Source: Irpex lacteus
Taxonomy: Eukaryota; Basidiomycota; Agaricomycetes; Polyporales; Irpicaceae
Assembly (NCBI GenBank): GCA_001986395.2
Contig: MQVO02000134.1
Location: 1 to 24,469 of the forward strand
Length of the DNA stretch: 24,469 nucleotides
Reading direction: 5' to 3'
In this document: piece after piece, positions 1-6,318 of the stretch
Layout: every line of letters starts with the position of its first letter
How positions within the stretch are numbered: the first letter of the stretch is position 1
Notes under the pieces: model-generated
Told to the model about the DNA's origin: nothing
The model's database searches: none
The model's input: the letters and a program-made list of their open reading frames with translations, nothing else
Translations under genes and position numbers: made by a program

Positions 1-153
1 TGAAAATGGGGTCCTATAGCACTTTCAGCTCCTGCAGTAGCAATAATAATAATAATTGAATAAATTTGTCCAATTGTATCGTTATCATTATAAGCCATAA
101 CTAGAACTAGAATGGTTACAGAAAGAAGCATCAGTTCAATAATCACAATGAGT
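1..153 (-). pseudogene. nad4L: nad4L internal fragment (NADH dehydrogenase subunit 4L)
   Basis: Minus-strand reading from 153 down to the window edge gives a nad4L-like core: LIVIIELMLLS, then DTIGQIYSII, then ATAGAESAIG. These match the IEIMLL, GQ and AESAIG signatures of the small proton-pumping membrane subunit of complex I. The N-terminal membrane helix that should precede LIVIIE is missing. An in-frame TAA (154-156) lies directly upstream, and there is no start codon at the right place. After AESAIG the frame reads PHF rather than the usual C-terminal continuation. It therefore looks like a fragment, or an exon of a split gene whose rest lies outside. The window edge prevents deciding. 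Identity is fairly sure; functional state is not. Confidence 0.6.
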
Positions 154-157
154 TAAA

Positions 158-414
158 TTAAAAAATAATTAGATATATAATTAAAATATAAAATAAAATA
201 AGAGAATTATTTTTATGGGAGCCTCTGTTACCTCCATTATTTACACCACTGTTACCTCCAATATTTCCACCACTGTTCCCGCTATTACCATTATTATTAC
301 TAGCATTATCATTTCTTCTCCCACGTATACTTTGTTTCAACTGCAGCTCCAGCACCTACAACACCAGCTCCTTTAACAATTCCATTGATAATTTTTTCAC
401 CTATTTTCTTTCCT
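158..414 (-). CDS. Unknown Gly/Asn-rich ORF remnant in two frames
   Basis: The downstream part (355-158) encodes a 65-residue peptide with a low-complexity run of NNGN, SGGN and GGN units followed by a hydrophobic tail (LILFYILIIYLIIF). The part just upstream (414-300), in another frame, reads GKKIGEKIINGIVKGAG and VVGAGAAVE, a glycine/alanine-rich amphipathic stretch typical of small membrane-associated proteins. A single indel near 310-320 would join the two. The ORF stops two bases before the nad4L fragment. I do not recognise the family; Gly/Asn-rich ORFs occur on fungal mitochondrial plasmids, but that link is inference. Confidence 0.35.
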
Positions 415-692
415 GGATAAAAAAAAGTAAAACTAACTAGCTTGTGTGGGTAATTAAAATTTTAATTAAATTTTAATAACTATCTTATTTTATTATTTTT
501 GTCATCTTCCATCTCACATTTGTGGTATTCGTATTCAACTATCAGGAAGACTTGCCACAGAACGAGTTATCCTCGTGTTACGAAAAATGTGAATGTGTTT
601 GGATATAAAAGTAAAGTAAAGAATATATGTCACCCTCTTCCGAGAGAAATAAAAGTTTTTCTTTTTATAATTCTAACTAGTTTTTTTTGGGG
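415..692. other. Unassigned tract with partial palindromic elements at both ends
   Basis: At 427-480 lies a degenerate partial palindromic-element copy (aactaactagc followed by the AAAATTTTAATTAAATTTTAA core). At 671-692 lies a clear half element, TTCTAACTAGTTTTTTTTGGGG. Between them, 499-660 is less AT-rich than its surroundings and has short open frames on the plus strand that match nothing I recognise. I do not call a gene. Confidence 0.4.
671..692. repeat. Half copy of the palindromic element
   Basis: The sequence reads TTCTAACTAG followed by eight T and GGGG, one arm of the CCCCAAAAAACTAG/CTAGTTTTTTGGGG family. The nad2-like fragment on the minus strand ends exactly against it. Confidence 0.7.
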
Positions 693-955
693 ATTGTGTA
701 ACAGTAGTTGCATGAATTAGACCTGAGTATAGTCCAACTCCTACAACAAATGATTTTAGAGACACTGTACTAAAACAATTGTATGATAGTGCTGCTGCAA
801 ATAGCAGTGCGATAACTACGTTTCGTGTAAATAGAGTAGCTGAGATTGTAGCCTTTTTGTACTAGAGCGTTTTGTGGTTCAGTAGAAATTGCTGTAGAAG
901 ATAGCGGAATCGCTAGTACAAGAGCAAAAAAGTAATTGTATGCTTGATTGAGTAT
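693..955 (-). pseudogene. nad2: nad2 5'-end fragment (NADH dehydrogenase subunit 2)
   Basis: Read on the minus strand, 858-693 gives ATISATLFTRNVVIALLF, then LKSFVVGVGLYSGLIHATTVTQS. The end matches the N-terminal nad2 signature GxGLYxGLxHxTxxTQ of fungal complex I subunit 2. A different frame upstream (about 955-862) reads YNYFFALVLAIPLSST, a plausible nad2 N-terminal helix. A one-base shift at the CAAAAAGG run near 858-865 separates the two. The coding match stops at 693, where a palindromic half element begins. Codons use CTA, GCA and TCA more than the intact genes here, which favour TTA, so it may come from a different mitochondrial lineage. It is broken and incomplete. Confidence 0.55.
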
Positions 956-959
956 GTAC

Positions 960-1340
960 TATCGTCTAAGGATTGTGCCAGACAAAAATATAATATATAC
1001 AAGTTACGCTGATCGAACGAGTATTAACCCGCTACTCTATATGATATAAGCTTTACTAGTAAGGCGAAAGTAATTACCATTATACAACACTTGCTTTCCA
1101 TTGATAATGGTAGAGCACCGCAGAAGAGTAGAACTTTTATCGCCTTGTCTGAAGCAAGGTAGTTACCTTTAATCTAGCAGTGCTAGTATATTAGACTAGT
1201 GAGGGGACTTTAACCTTTACGGCGTAGAAGCCACATGTTAAGCGAAGCTGTCACTCCTAAATACTGATTGTTTAGTATATAATTAGTTTAATACTAGTGG
1301 TGGGACTTGAACCTTTAAGACCTTTTTGTCAACGCAACAT
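960..1340. other. Structured, tRNA-like debris
   Basis: This stretch is richer in G+C than its surroundings. 1062-1145 has ends GGCGA and TCGCC and an inner pair TACCATTAT/ATAATGGTA, so it can fold into a nested stem. On the minus strand, 1253-1200 reads like the 3' part of a tRNA: GGCTTCTACGCC suggests a TCT (Arg) anticodon arm, followed by GGTTAAAGTCC. A second T-arm-like block, GGTTCAAGTCCC, lies at 1314-1298. Neither gives a good cloverleaf, so I treat them as tRNA remnants. A minus-strand open frame of about 49 residues crosses 1180-1033 without recognisable homology. Confidence 0.3.
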
Positions 1341-1410
1341 AAATTAAAAAGGAGGGGGAGGACTAGGTTTACTTTTATTGCTTCAGGGCACAAGTTAATT
1401 CTTTTCTTTT

Positions 1411-1542
1411 CTATTACTTGAGTAACTCCTCTGTAGAAAGATATTACTCTTGTTTGAGAACTATCATATAATACACCTCCTGCACAAATAAATAGTCCAG
1501 GTGAAACTAGTCCTTTAGCTAATCCTAAGTTAATAGCACCTT
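1411..1542 (-). pseudogene. nad4: nad4 internal fragment, copy A
   Basis: Minus-strand translation gives GAINLGLAKGLVSPGLFICA, then GGVLYDSSQTRVISFYRG, then VTQVI. This is the conserved nad4 segment that in the intact gene here reads SLAHGFVSPALFICVGGVIYD. It is clearly homologous but diverged; AKG replaces the usual AHG, where the histidine is strongly conserved. The upstream end stops exactly at a palindromic element (1543-1589). The downstream end runs into 19 bases, TTTTATTGCTTCAGGGCAC, also found at about 24100. It is a scrap, not an exon of the local nad4, which is complete elsewhere. Confidence 0.75.
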
Positions 1543-1589
1543 CCCCAAAAAAACTAGTTAGAATTATTTCTAATTCCTAGTTTTTTGGG
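1543..1589. repeat. Palindromic element, short form
   Basis: CCCCAAAAAAACTAG (left arm) and CTAGTTTTTTGGG (right arm) flank a loop beginning TTAGAATTATTTC. This short form is nearly the same as the one at 16093-16140. It abuts nad4 fragment A. Confidence 0.85.
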
Positions 1590-2100
1590 TTAGCTTGTAT
1601 ACTGTTACTAAAAAACAGCTAAAAGATAAACTGCAGCTTGAGAACTGAACTAAACAAAAAACTAATAATTTCTTTATTTTTGTAGAAATAATTATAACCT
1701 TTAATTAATCTCAACCTGAGGATGAGATTTGCAGGGTGATAAAAGGCCATTCTGCAGGTTAAAGTACAAATTTCATTATAAACAAAGATGAATAGTAAAT
1801 GAGGAGTAGGGTTATTTAAGGAGACCTGCACTAAGTTGTATCGGCATTAATTTAATTAAATATAAAAAGTTACAAAAACATTCTTCAATAAAAATATAAT
1901 TAACCTACAAAATAAACAGGTGGTGGTTACTCCTATAATTGCTTACGATAATTGCGATCTTTAAAATTAAAAATTATTTTTCTTCCTATTAAAAAAAGTA
2001 TTAAAGTTAAATTCATTGTTTGATTACTATAAAGTAAATTATTTTAAAAAGTAGTCAAAAGTGATTATCCACTACTATCCTGTTAGATAATCTCCTGCCT

Positions 2101-2126
2101 GATGCCGCCTTCGGAGGCCTCGCATC
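2101..2126. repeat. GC-rich hairpin (GC cluster)
   Basis: GATGC and GCATC form an outer stem around GCCT-TCGG-AGGC. The surrounding 70 bases are about 60% G+C in an otherwise very AT-rich spacer. It resembles the GC clusters of fungal mtDNA; function unknown. Confidence 0.55.
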
Positions 2127-2273
2127 CGACGGTGGCTATCATCTCCTTAAAAATAAGCCTCCCTCTGAATAAGTGTGTACCCCCTTACTATTAATATTGC
2201 TATAACCATAATAACCCGATAATTATAAATATTGTATAACTAATTAGGTTAAAATTATAAACTATTGTTCTCC

Positions 2274-2298
2274 CCTTTTTTTTTATAAATAAAAAAGG
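2274..2298. repeat. CCTTTT...AAAAGG hairpin
   Basis: A CCCC-T-run and an A-run-GG separated by TATAAAT form an AT hairpin with GC caps, one of about ten in the window. Confidence 0.6.
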
Positions 2299-2649
2299 AT
2301 TCAAGTAAAAACTTTTCCACCCTATTGATTTAATAACAATAAACACTATTGAATATAACTACCTAATTTTTAATAAACTAAGCTGTTTAGGGTTATTTAC
2401 AACTGCGCCTAATATAATCTTGAATAAAAACAACCTACAGCTAAAAATTAAACACTGTTGTTCATAACACCTATAAACTATTATTATATTTATGATAATT
2501 TTATTTAGTTAAATTAAAAATTATTTTTCTTCCTAGGTTTACTTTTATTGTAAAAATTTTTCTTTTTATAATTCTCTATAATATTATACATATAAACTTA
2601 ATCCAATAGAGAAGGAATAATCTCTAAATAAATTTAAAGATTCTCCCTC

Positions 2650-2694
2650 CCCTATTCTTTTATTTATATTTTTTATTTTTTGTTTTTAAATTTA
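2650..2694. repeat. 45-bp direct repeat A, copy 1
   Basis: Identical to 3191-3235 (starts CCCTATTCTTTTATTTATAT). The two copies flank atp8, trnI and trnF. Confidence 0.85.
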
Positions 2695-2763
2695 TGTTTA
2701 AGAAAATAAAATTTATACTCTCTTATATAATTAAATACTTTTTTTATTTAGATATATAAAAAT

Positions 2764-2810
2764 AATTAAATAATAAGTAACTAAAATAATAATTAAATAA
2801 TTAAATATTT
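2764..2810. repeat. 47-bp inverted repeat B, copy 1
   Basis: This is the exact reverse complement of 3238-3284, which lies inside the open frame leading to the nad2 3' end. Copy 1 is therefore an inverted duplicate of a nad2-proximal segment. Confidence 0.85.
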
Positions 2811-2877
2811 ATAAAATTTTAAAGTTCTATAAATCTATTCCTTATATTAAGGGATAAATAACTTTTAATTAAATTAA

Positions 2878-3036
2878 ATTTATAATAAATTTGGGGGATT
2901 AATACCATTTTTCTTTTTAAATCAATTATTTTACGGTTATATAATCTTATTCGCCTTATTAGTATTAGTTTCATGAGTAATTTTACCATATCTTTTACAG
3001 TTACAAATCGTGAGATTATTAATAACTAAATTATAA
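2878..3036 (+). CDS. atp8: ATP synthase F0 subunit 8
   Basis: Encodes subunit 8 (A6L) of the membrane sector of mitochondrial ATP synthase, a short single-pass stator protein. With table 4 the open frame gives about 52 residues: IPFFFLNQLFYGYIIL, then LVSWVILPYLLQLQ, ending LLITKL. The PFFFLNQ start region, one membrane helix, and the ISKL/ITKL-type C-terminus are the fungal atp8 pattern. The W in VSWVI is encoded by TGA, which kept this gene out of standard-code ORF scans and shows that TGA is tryptophan here. No ATG is in frame; the frame opens after TAA at 2875, so ATT at 2878 or a later non-AUG codon must start it, unless the 5' end has been altered. trnI follows 7 bases downstream. Confidence 0.8.
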
Positions 3037-3043
3037 TATAAAT

Positions 3044-3116
3044 AAGTCTATTATTTAATGGTTTAAAATATCTCCTTGATAAGGAGGCAATAGATGTTCG
3101 ATCCATCTTAGACTTA
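3044..3116 (+). tRNA. trnI: tRNA-Ile (GAU)
   Basis: A 7-bp acceptor stem, AAGTCTA/TAGACTT, is perfect. The anticodon loop TTGATAA carries GAT, with stem CTCC/GGAG. The T arm is AGATG-TTCGATC-CATCT and the discriminator is A. It lies directly between atp8 and trnF. A second, diverged GAU isoleucine tRNA lies at 5235-5305. Confidence 0.9.
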
Positions 3117-3118
3117 AA

Positions 3119-3192
3119 GTTCCCATAGCTTAATTTGGTTAGAGCAATAAATTGAAGCTTTATTGATAAAAGTTCAAGTCTTTTTGGGGACC
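3119..3192 (+). tRNA. trnF: tRNA-Phe (GAA)
   Basis: Acceptor stem GTTCCCA/TGGGGAC pairs with one G-U. The D arm is AGCTTAATTTGGTTAGAGC. The anticodon loop TTGAAGC gives GAA, with stem ATAAA/TTTAT. It starts two bases after trnI, so the pair is probably cut from one transcript. Confidence 0.9.
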
Positions 3193-3235
3193 CTATTCTT
3201 TTATTTATATTTTTTATTTTTTGTTTTTAAATTTA
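3191..3235. repeat. 45-bp direct repeat A, copy 2
   Basis: Identical to 2650-2694. It begins at the 3' end of trnF and ends where the nad2-like open frame begins, so it marks the edge of the nad2 truncation. Confidence 0.85.
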
Positions 3236-3242
3236 AAAAATA

Positions 3243-3404
3243 TTTAATTATTTAATTATTATTTTAGTTACTTATTATTTAATTAAATCTATTTATATTA
3301 ATAAGAGTATTTCTTATATTTTATCTTTTAATATTATTTTATTAATATCTTTTTATTTTTATTTACCTTATTTATTAGAAGGTTTATATCTTTTATTATT
3401 ATAA
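3243..3404 (+). pseudogene. nad2: nad2 3' end (5' part missing)
   Basis: The open frame reads VTYYLIKSIYINKSISYILS, then [20 protein letters not shown], ending LYLLLL with TAA at 3402-3404. That stop shares its last A with the ATG of nad3 (TAATG), the classic fungal nad2-nad3 junction. The hydrophobic C-terminus and the VTYYLIK motif fit nad2 (VxxYYxxRxIK). Only about 54 codons are present. Upstream the frame meets direct repeat A instead of the roughly 450 further codons a full nad2 would need. The 5' scrap at 693-955 is on the other strand, so it cannot complete it by cis-splicing. A functional nad2 may exist elsewhere in the genome. Confidence 0.6.
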
Positions 3405-3796
3405 TGTTTCATATTTATCTTTATTTAAGTCCTATTGTTGCTATTTTATTAATATTAATTAATTATTTTATATCTTTAGATAATTCTTATATTGAAAAGA
3501 AAAGTCCTTTTGAATGTGGTTTTACTTCTTATGAACAATCTAGATCTTCTTTTAATGTTTCTTTCATTTTAGTTGCTATCTTATTTTTACCTTTTGATTT
3601 AGAAATCTCTTCTCTTTTACCTTATGTTATCTCCGCTTATAATAATAATCTTTACGGTTTATTTATCTTATTATTCTTTTTATTTATTTTAATACCCTTT
3701 AATAATCCAGCCGATATCTTTTTATTGCTGGAGGAGGTGACCCTGTACTATACCAACACCTATTCTTCCAAACAATTCTATATGTTATTCCTCTAG
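3404..3796 (+). CDS. nad3: NADH dehydrogenase subunit 3 with replaced C-terminus
   Basis: Subunit 3 of complex I is a small three-helix membrane protein. The first 97 or so residues are typical: helix 1 ([17 protein letters not shown]), the signature [10 protein letters not shown] at about 31-40, then [15 protein letters not shown] and a third helix ([15 protein letters not shown]). The usual ending (LTLGFxxELxKGAL type) is absent. From about 3697 the frame runs out of phase through sequence that is cox1 in another frame ([12 protein letters not shown]), giving a foreign tail [20 protein letters not shown]. The C-terminus is thus a recombination product. The start codon overlaps the nad2 stop. 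It could still work if the last 20 residues are dispensable, or it may be a dead copy; I cannot tell. Confidence 0.8.
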   Translation: MFHIYLYLSPIVAILLILINYFISLDNSYIEKKSPFECGFTSYEQSRSSFNVSFILVAILFLPFDLEISSLLPYVISAYNNNLYGLFILLFFLFILIPFNNPADIFLLLEEVTLYYTNTYSSKQFYMLFL

Positions 3797-4050
3797 TTAT
3801 TATGCCTTCGGGTTTCCGGTTTAACGCATTTTATTCACTCTATGCAAAGCGATTTCCTAACGCAGTAGCTCCAAGTCAATCATTTCTTGAATGGCTGATT
3901 GGGTTTGCTGTAGGCGATGGTAGCTTTGTAGTTAACAGCCGAGGAACTGCTGTATTCGTGATTACACAACTTACTGAAGATATTCAGGTACTTCTGAACA
4001 TTATTTTTGTTTACAGGGGAGAAATAAAAGTTAATATATTAATAAATTAA
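3724..4050 (+). pseudogene. cox1: cox1 exon edge fused to the start of a LAGLIDADG intron ORF
   Basis: In the frame that opens at 3724 the peptide is [13 protein letters not shown], the cytochrome c oxidase subunit 1 stretch that normally continues WFFGHPEV. Here it runs straight into [12 protein letters not shown], then FYSLYAKRFPNAVAPSQSF, then LEWLIGFAVGDGSFVV and FVITQLTEDIQVL. That is the N-terminal part, with the first LAGLIDADG-type motif, of an intron-encoded homing endonuclease translated in frame from the upstream exon. It reflects a cox1 group I intron inserted after QHLF. Homology ends after IQVL (about 3999); no second LAGLIDADG motif follows. The fragment overlaps the foreign tail of nad3 in another frame. 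Codons are less TTA-biased than in the core genes. Confidence 0.75.
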
Positions 4051-4217
4051 GAATAAATATAATAAACTGTTTGAACTATACTAATATTTCTAATATGTAA
4101 GATTAAAGAATATAAATATAATTAATTACTATTTATACAATTAAAGAATATATAATTTGAACTCTTAGTTAAGGAGCGTAGCGAGTGAGTGGAACGAGGG
4201 ATACTATAGATTAAAAT
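4051..4217. other. Short AT-rich spacer
   Basis: Contains ATTAAAGAATATAAAT and TTTGAACTCTTA motifs that recur at about 11690, 12730, 15080 and 15480, and the odd tract GGAGCGTAGCGAGTGAGTGG at 4172. No gene seen. Confidence 0.4.
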
Positions 4218-4503
4218 AAACAAAAATCTTCTTTTCTTAAACTCTTTAGCATTAACCACAATACAACTTGTAGTATTATTACTTCTACCGAACCCTCCGT
4301 ATAAACAATTTAATAATAATTTAGCAATCCATCTTTTTTGCCCCTTTTGACTCAGCTTTAACTTTATATAAAGTATTTACATAATCAGAGAAAATATCAA
4401 CTTTCTCACAGGAGTAGCCTCCTTTAATAATAAATTGATATTCAGGAATTAAATTTTTAGCCATTTTCAACTCTTCAGAGAAATAAATAGCAGTCCATTT
4501 ACC
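4218..4503 (-). pseudogene. dpo: Family-B DNA polymerase palm fragment, lineage 2
   Basis: Minus-strand translation gives GKWTAIYFSEELKMAKNLIP, then KVDIFSDYVNTLYKVKAES, then WIAKLLLNCLYGGFGRS. WIAKLLLNxLYGxFG is polymerase motif B (KxxxNSxYG) of the protein-primed family-B DNA polymerases of mitochondrial linear plasmids. The GKWTAIYFSEELK and ERWIAKLL-type context differs from the intact dpo here (GVGSWTGW, NLVAKLLMNSLYG), so it derives from a different plasmid lineage. A one-base insertion in the CAAAAAAG run near 4340 breaks the frame before motif B. No exonuclease domain or motif C is attached. Confidence 0.7.
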
Positions 4504-4508
4504 TACCT

Positions 4509-4538
4509 CCTTTTATTTAAATAAAAATAAAAATAAGG
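4509..4538. repeat. CCTTTTATTT...AAATAAGG hairpin
   Basis: CCTTTTATTTA pairs with TAAAAATAAGG. It sits at the 5' edge of the lineage-2 dpo fragment. Confidence 0.5.
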
Positions 4539-4561
4539 AAAGTAGCTACTTGTTCCATTAA

Positions 4562-4810
4562 AAAAATAATGGTTCAATCGAAGCATTAGATAATGGAACT
4601 CCCTCTTCTATCCTTTTTTTTATTAAAAAAAAAGGGGAAGAAGATTTTAGTTGGTTTGTAGATGAGGATGGTAAGATGATAGACTATAATAAAAAGATTA
4701 ATGTTTTTGAAGCTGTACAATTATTGCACCACTTTCTAAACAAAAAGTATGGTATATCTAAGGAAACGGTTAAAGAAATAAAATTTATATCTAATATTTT
4801 TTTATTCTAA
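4562..4810 (+). CDS. Unknown ORF remnant with an in-frame hairpin insertion
   Basis: The open frame has no ATG at its start. It reads NNGSIEALDNGTP, then a run encoded by the CCTTTT/AAAAGG hairpin (SSILFFIKKKG), then EEDFSWFVDEDGKMIDYN, INVFEAVQLLHHFLNKKYG and ISKETVKEIKFIS. The charged, soluble C-terminal half looks like genuine coding sequence with normal amino-acid composition. The hairpin at 4612-4637 appears to have inserted without breaking the frame. I do not recognise the family. Position next to a plasmid dpo fragment suggests plasmid origin. Confidence 0.45.
   Translation, partial: KNNGSIEALDNGTPSSILFFIKKKGEEDFSWFVDEDGKMIDYNKKINVFEAVQLLHHFLNKKYGISKETVKEIKFISNIFLF
4612..4637. repeat. 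CCTTTT...AAAAGGGG hairpin inside an ORF
   Basis: CC plus seven T, then a short ATT spacer and nine A plus GGGG. It is read through in frame by the surrounding ORF. Confidence 0.6.
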
Positions 4811-5014
4811 CAGCTGTGTAATTGTAAGACTCTATTAAAATTTTATTTACTTTATATTTTTATACTTTACTTTGTTGAAGACTATTAAAATTATAACCTC
4901 TCTACTTAAACATTTTTTATTTTTTTATTTCTTTATTTTTATTTATTGAATATAATAATCTAATTATAATATTTTATTTTAAGTTTTAATTTTAATATTA
5001 TAAATTTAATTTAT
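4811..5014. other. AT-rich spacer
   Basis: About 200 bases of TTTATTT-rich sequence upstream of the dpo-leader module. Nothing recognisable. Confidence 0.4.
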
Positions 5015-5185
5015 TTAATAAAAGGAATGATGTGAATATAATTGGCACTCCATATATCTAGATGTTATGTTCCGAACTCCTGAAGAACCACGGTTAAGTG
5101 TGGTGGGATCAGTAGGAACAGTAAGTAATATGACAAGGAGGTGTGGCGACCTGACGTTTAAGTACATACCAATTTTATTTTTGGG
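5015..5185 (+). repeat. dpo-leader module, copy 1
   Basis: Homologous to the minus-strand sequence 19420-19255 that precedes the intact dpo. It starts with AATAAAAGGAAT, then TTGGCAC, then a core with 41 identical bases (from GAACTCCTGAAGAACCACGG) and AGTAATATGACAAGGAGG. In frame both copies read RTPEEPRLSVVGSV and SNMTRR, with different residues between and after. The differences after the core are mostly amino-acid changing, so it is unclear whether protein or RNA is conserved. The plus-strand open frame 5067-5249 runs on into trnI and is unlikely to be a gene as it stands. Confidence 0.65.
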
Positions 5186-5234
5186 TTTATTAACCCCCTA
5201 TGAACCTTTTAATAAAGCTAAATATAAATTAATT

Positions 5235-5305
5235 AAGCCTATGATTTAAAGGTAGAATAATTTCTTGATAAGGAATCTGTAGAAGTTCGAATCTTCTTGG
5301 GCTTA
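5235..5305 (+). tRNA. trnI: Second tRNA-Ile (GAU)
   Basis: Acceptor AAGCCTA/TGGGCTT pairs over 7 bp. The anticodon loop TTGATAA carries GAT in stem ATTTC/GGAAT, and the T arm is GAAG-TTCGAAT-CTTC with discriminator A. It matches the cloverleaf of trnI at 3044 but differs throughout the stems, with compensating pairs, so it is a diverged paralogue or acquired copy and not a recent duplicate. It sits just after the dpo-leader module. Confidence 0.85.
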
Positions 5306-5340
5306 TTGTCTTTTTTTTTTTAATTATTCTTTTGTTTAAT

Positions 5341-5434
5341 CCCAACCCAAAAAAACTAATTATTTCATCCGCAATTATTAAAATTTAATTTAATTAAATT
5401 TTAATTAGAGCCTAGTTTTTTTGTTGGTTTATTA
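5341..5434. repeat. Palindromic element, long form, left copy of a perfect inverted pair
   Basis: Begins CCCAACCCAAAAAAACTAAT, contains TTCATCCGCAATTATT and an AAAATTTAATTTAATTAAAT core, and ends GAGCCTAGTTTTTTTGTTGG plus TTTATTA. It is the exact reverse complement of 7914-8007 over 94 bp. Confidence 0.9.
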
Positions 5435-5582
5435 AAAAAAAAAGGAGGGTAAAGGTAATAATGATTGTTACAGTGATAAAAATTAAATATATAATATATT
5501 GTTAGACCACTGTCTTTCCCCACTCCTCACCTACTTTTGTCTTTTTCTTATGCCTTTTTATTTTCTTTATTTCTTTTTTTTT

Positions 5583-5604
5583 TAATTAGAGCCTAGTTTT
5601 TTTG
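5583..5604. repeat. Half copy of the palindromic element
   Basis: TAATTAGAGCCTAG followed by seven T and G is the right half of the long form. The ORF remnant 5597-6132 starts inside it. Confidence 0.75.
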
Positions 5605-6132
5605 ATTTGAAAATAATAAATTTAAATCTAAAATTATAATAATTAGAGTGGATTCAAGCACTGACAATTTCAATCATAAGGATTTCCTTAATAATGAAAA
5701 TATTTCTTATGGATTAACTATAAATACAGAAAATGTATTGGAATATAAATTTAATATCTTAGAATTTAGTTTAATGTTAGTTTCATATTTAAATATTAAT
5801 CTCCCTGGTACTGCAGTGAAATTGAATATGTTAGCTAGATTAGTAGGAGGATACGAGTTAGATAAAGCACCTGCTTTATCGAATGTTTTATTTGTGTTTG
5901 AAGATTTAACTTGGGTATATTTACAAGGAATATTATCTAAAGTTAATATAAAATTAAGTAGTGGTAGTACAAGTAAAAAAATTTACTGTCTACTGTTCAA
6001 TTTTATTTAAGTAACTTCTTAAATATCTTTGGATACTCTGCTGATGAGGTATACCAAAGTTTTATAAGTAACAATAAAAAAAGTAATGTTATACTTTATA
6101 ATCAAGACTCTGAAAGAGGATTTTTTAACTAA
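5597..6132 (+). pseudogene. Unknown ORF, 5'-truncated and frameshifted
   Basis: With TGA as Trp the frame is open from 5597, just after a TAG inside a palindromic half element. It has no ATG; GTG at 5648 is the first plausible start. The first part (to about 5980) includes NISYGLTINTENVLEYKFN, ILEFSLMLVSYLNINLPG and LARLVGGYELDKAPALSNVL. At the A7 run near 5976 the frame shifts; the next frame reads STVQFYLSNFLNIFGYS, then ADEVYQSFISNNKKSN, ending RGFFN and TAA. One indel would give about 165 codons of ordinary, globular-looking protein. I do not recognise it. The surroundings (dpo pieces, palindromic elements) suggest a plasmid gene. The indel could be a homopolymer error. Confidence 0.5.
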
Positions 6133-6230
6133 AATGATAATAAAGTTTTTAAATGATACTATAAATAATATAAATTAAAACATAGAAGAATTAAAAAAAA
6201 ATAAAGATATTAGAAAGAATAATCGGCACT
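6133..6230. other. Short spacer ending in a leader-module scrap
   Basis: AT-rich. The last bases, GAATAATCGGCACTCC, resemble GAATATAATTGGCACTCC of the dpo-leader module at about 5034 and stop at the palindromic element. Confidence 0.4.
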
Positions 6231-6318
6231 CCCCCAAAAAAACTAGTTAGAATTATTTCATCCGCAATTATTAAAATTTAATTAAATTAAATTTTAATTA
6301 GAGCCTAGTTTTTTGGGG
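6231..6318. repeat. Palindromic element, long form, at a dpo breakpoint
   Basis: CCCCCAAAAAAACTAG ... GAGCCTAGTTTTTTGGGG with the full TTCATCCGCAATTATT core. The dpo homology on the minus strand stops at its edge, and its sequence supplies the pseudogene's last codons and stop. Confidence 0.9.

Larger units (their letters stand above)
1590..2640. other. AT-rich spacer with dispersed small repeats
   Basis: No gene is recognisable. A minus-strand open frame at 1619-1831 has no family signature. Small dispersed repeats occur: AAATTAAAAATTATTTTTCT at about 1961 and 2514, AGGTTTACTTTTATTG at about 1366 and 2535, and TTTTTCTTTTTATAATTCT at about 654 and 2556. A CCTTTT/AAAAGG hairpin lies at 2274-2298 and a GC-rich hairpin at 2101-2126. 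Confidence 0.5.

Noticed and set aside
1150..1170. GAAGCAAGGTAGTTACC as the 3' end of SSU rRNA
   Set aside because: Only a short resemblance to the AACAAGGTA motif; no other SSU context around it.
1619..1831. 70-codon minus-strand open frame
   Set aside because: No recognisable motif and poor composition; treated as spacer.
5067..5249. 60-codon plus-strand open frame as a gene
   Set aside because: It runs into the second trnI; only the RTPEEPRLSVVGSV block is shared with the dpo leader, so I list the module instead.
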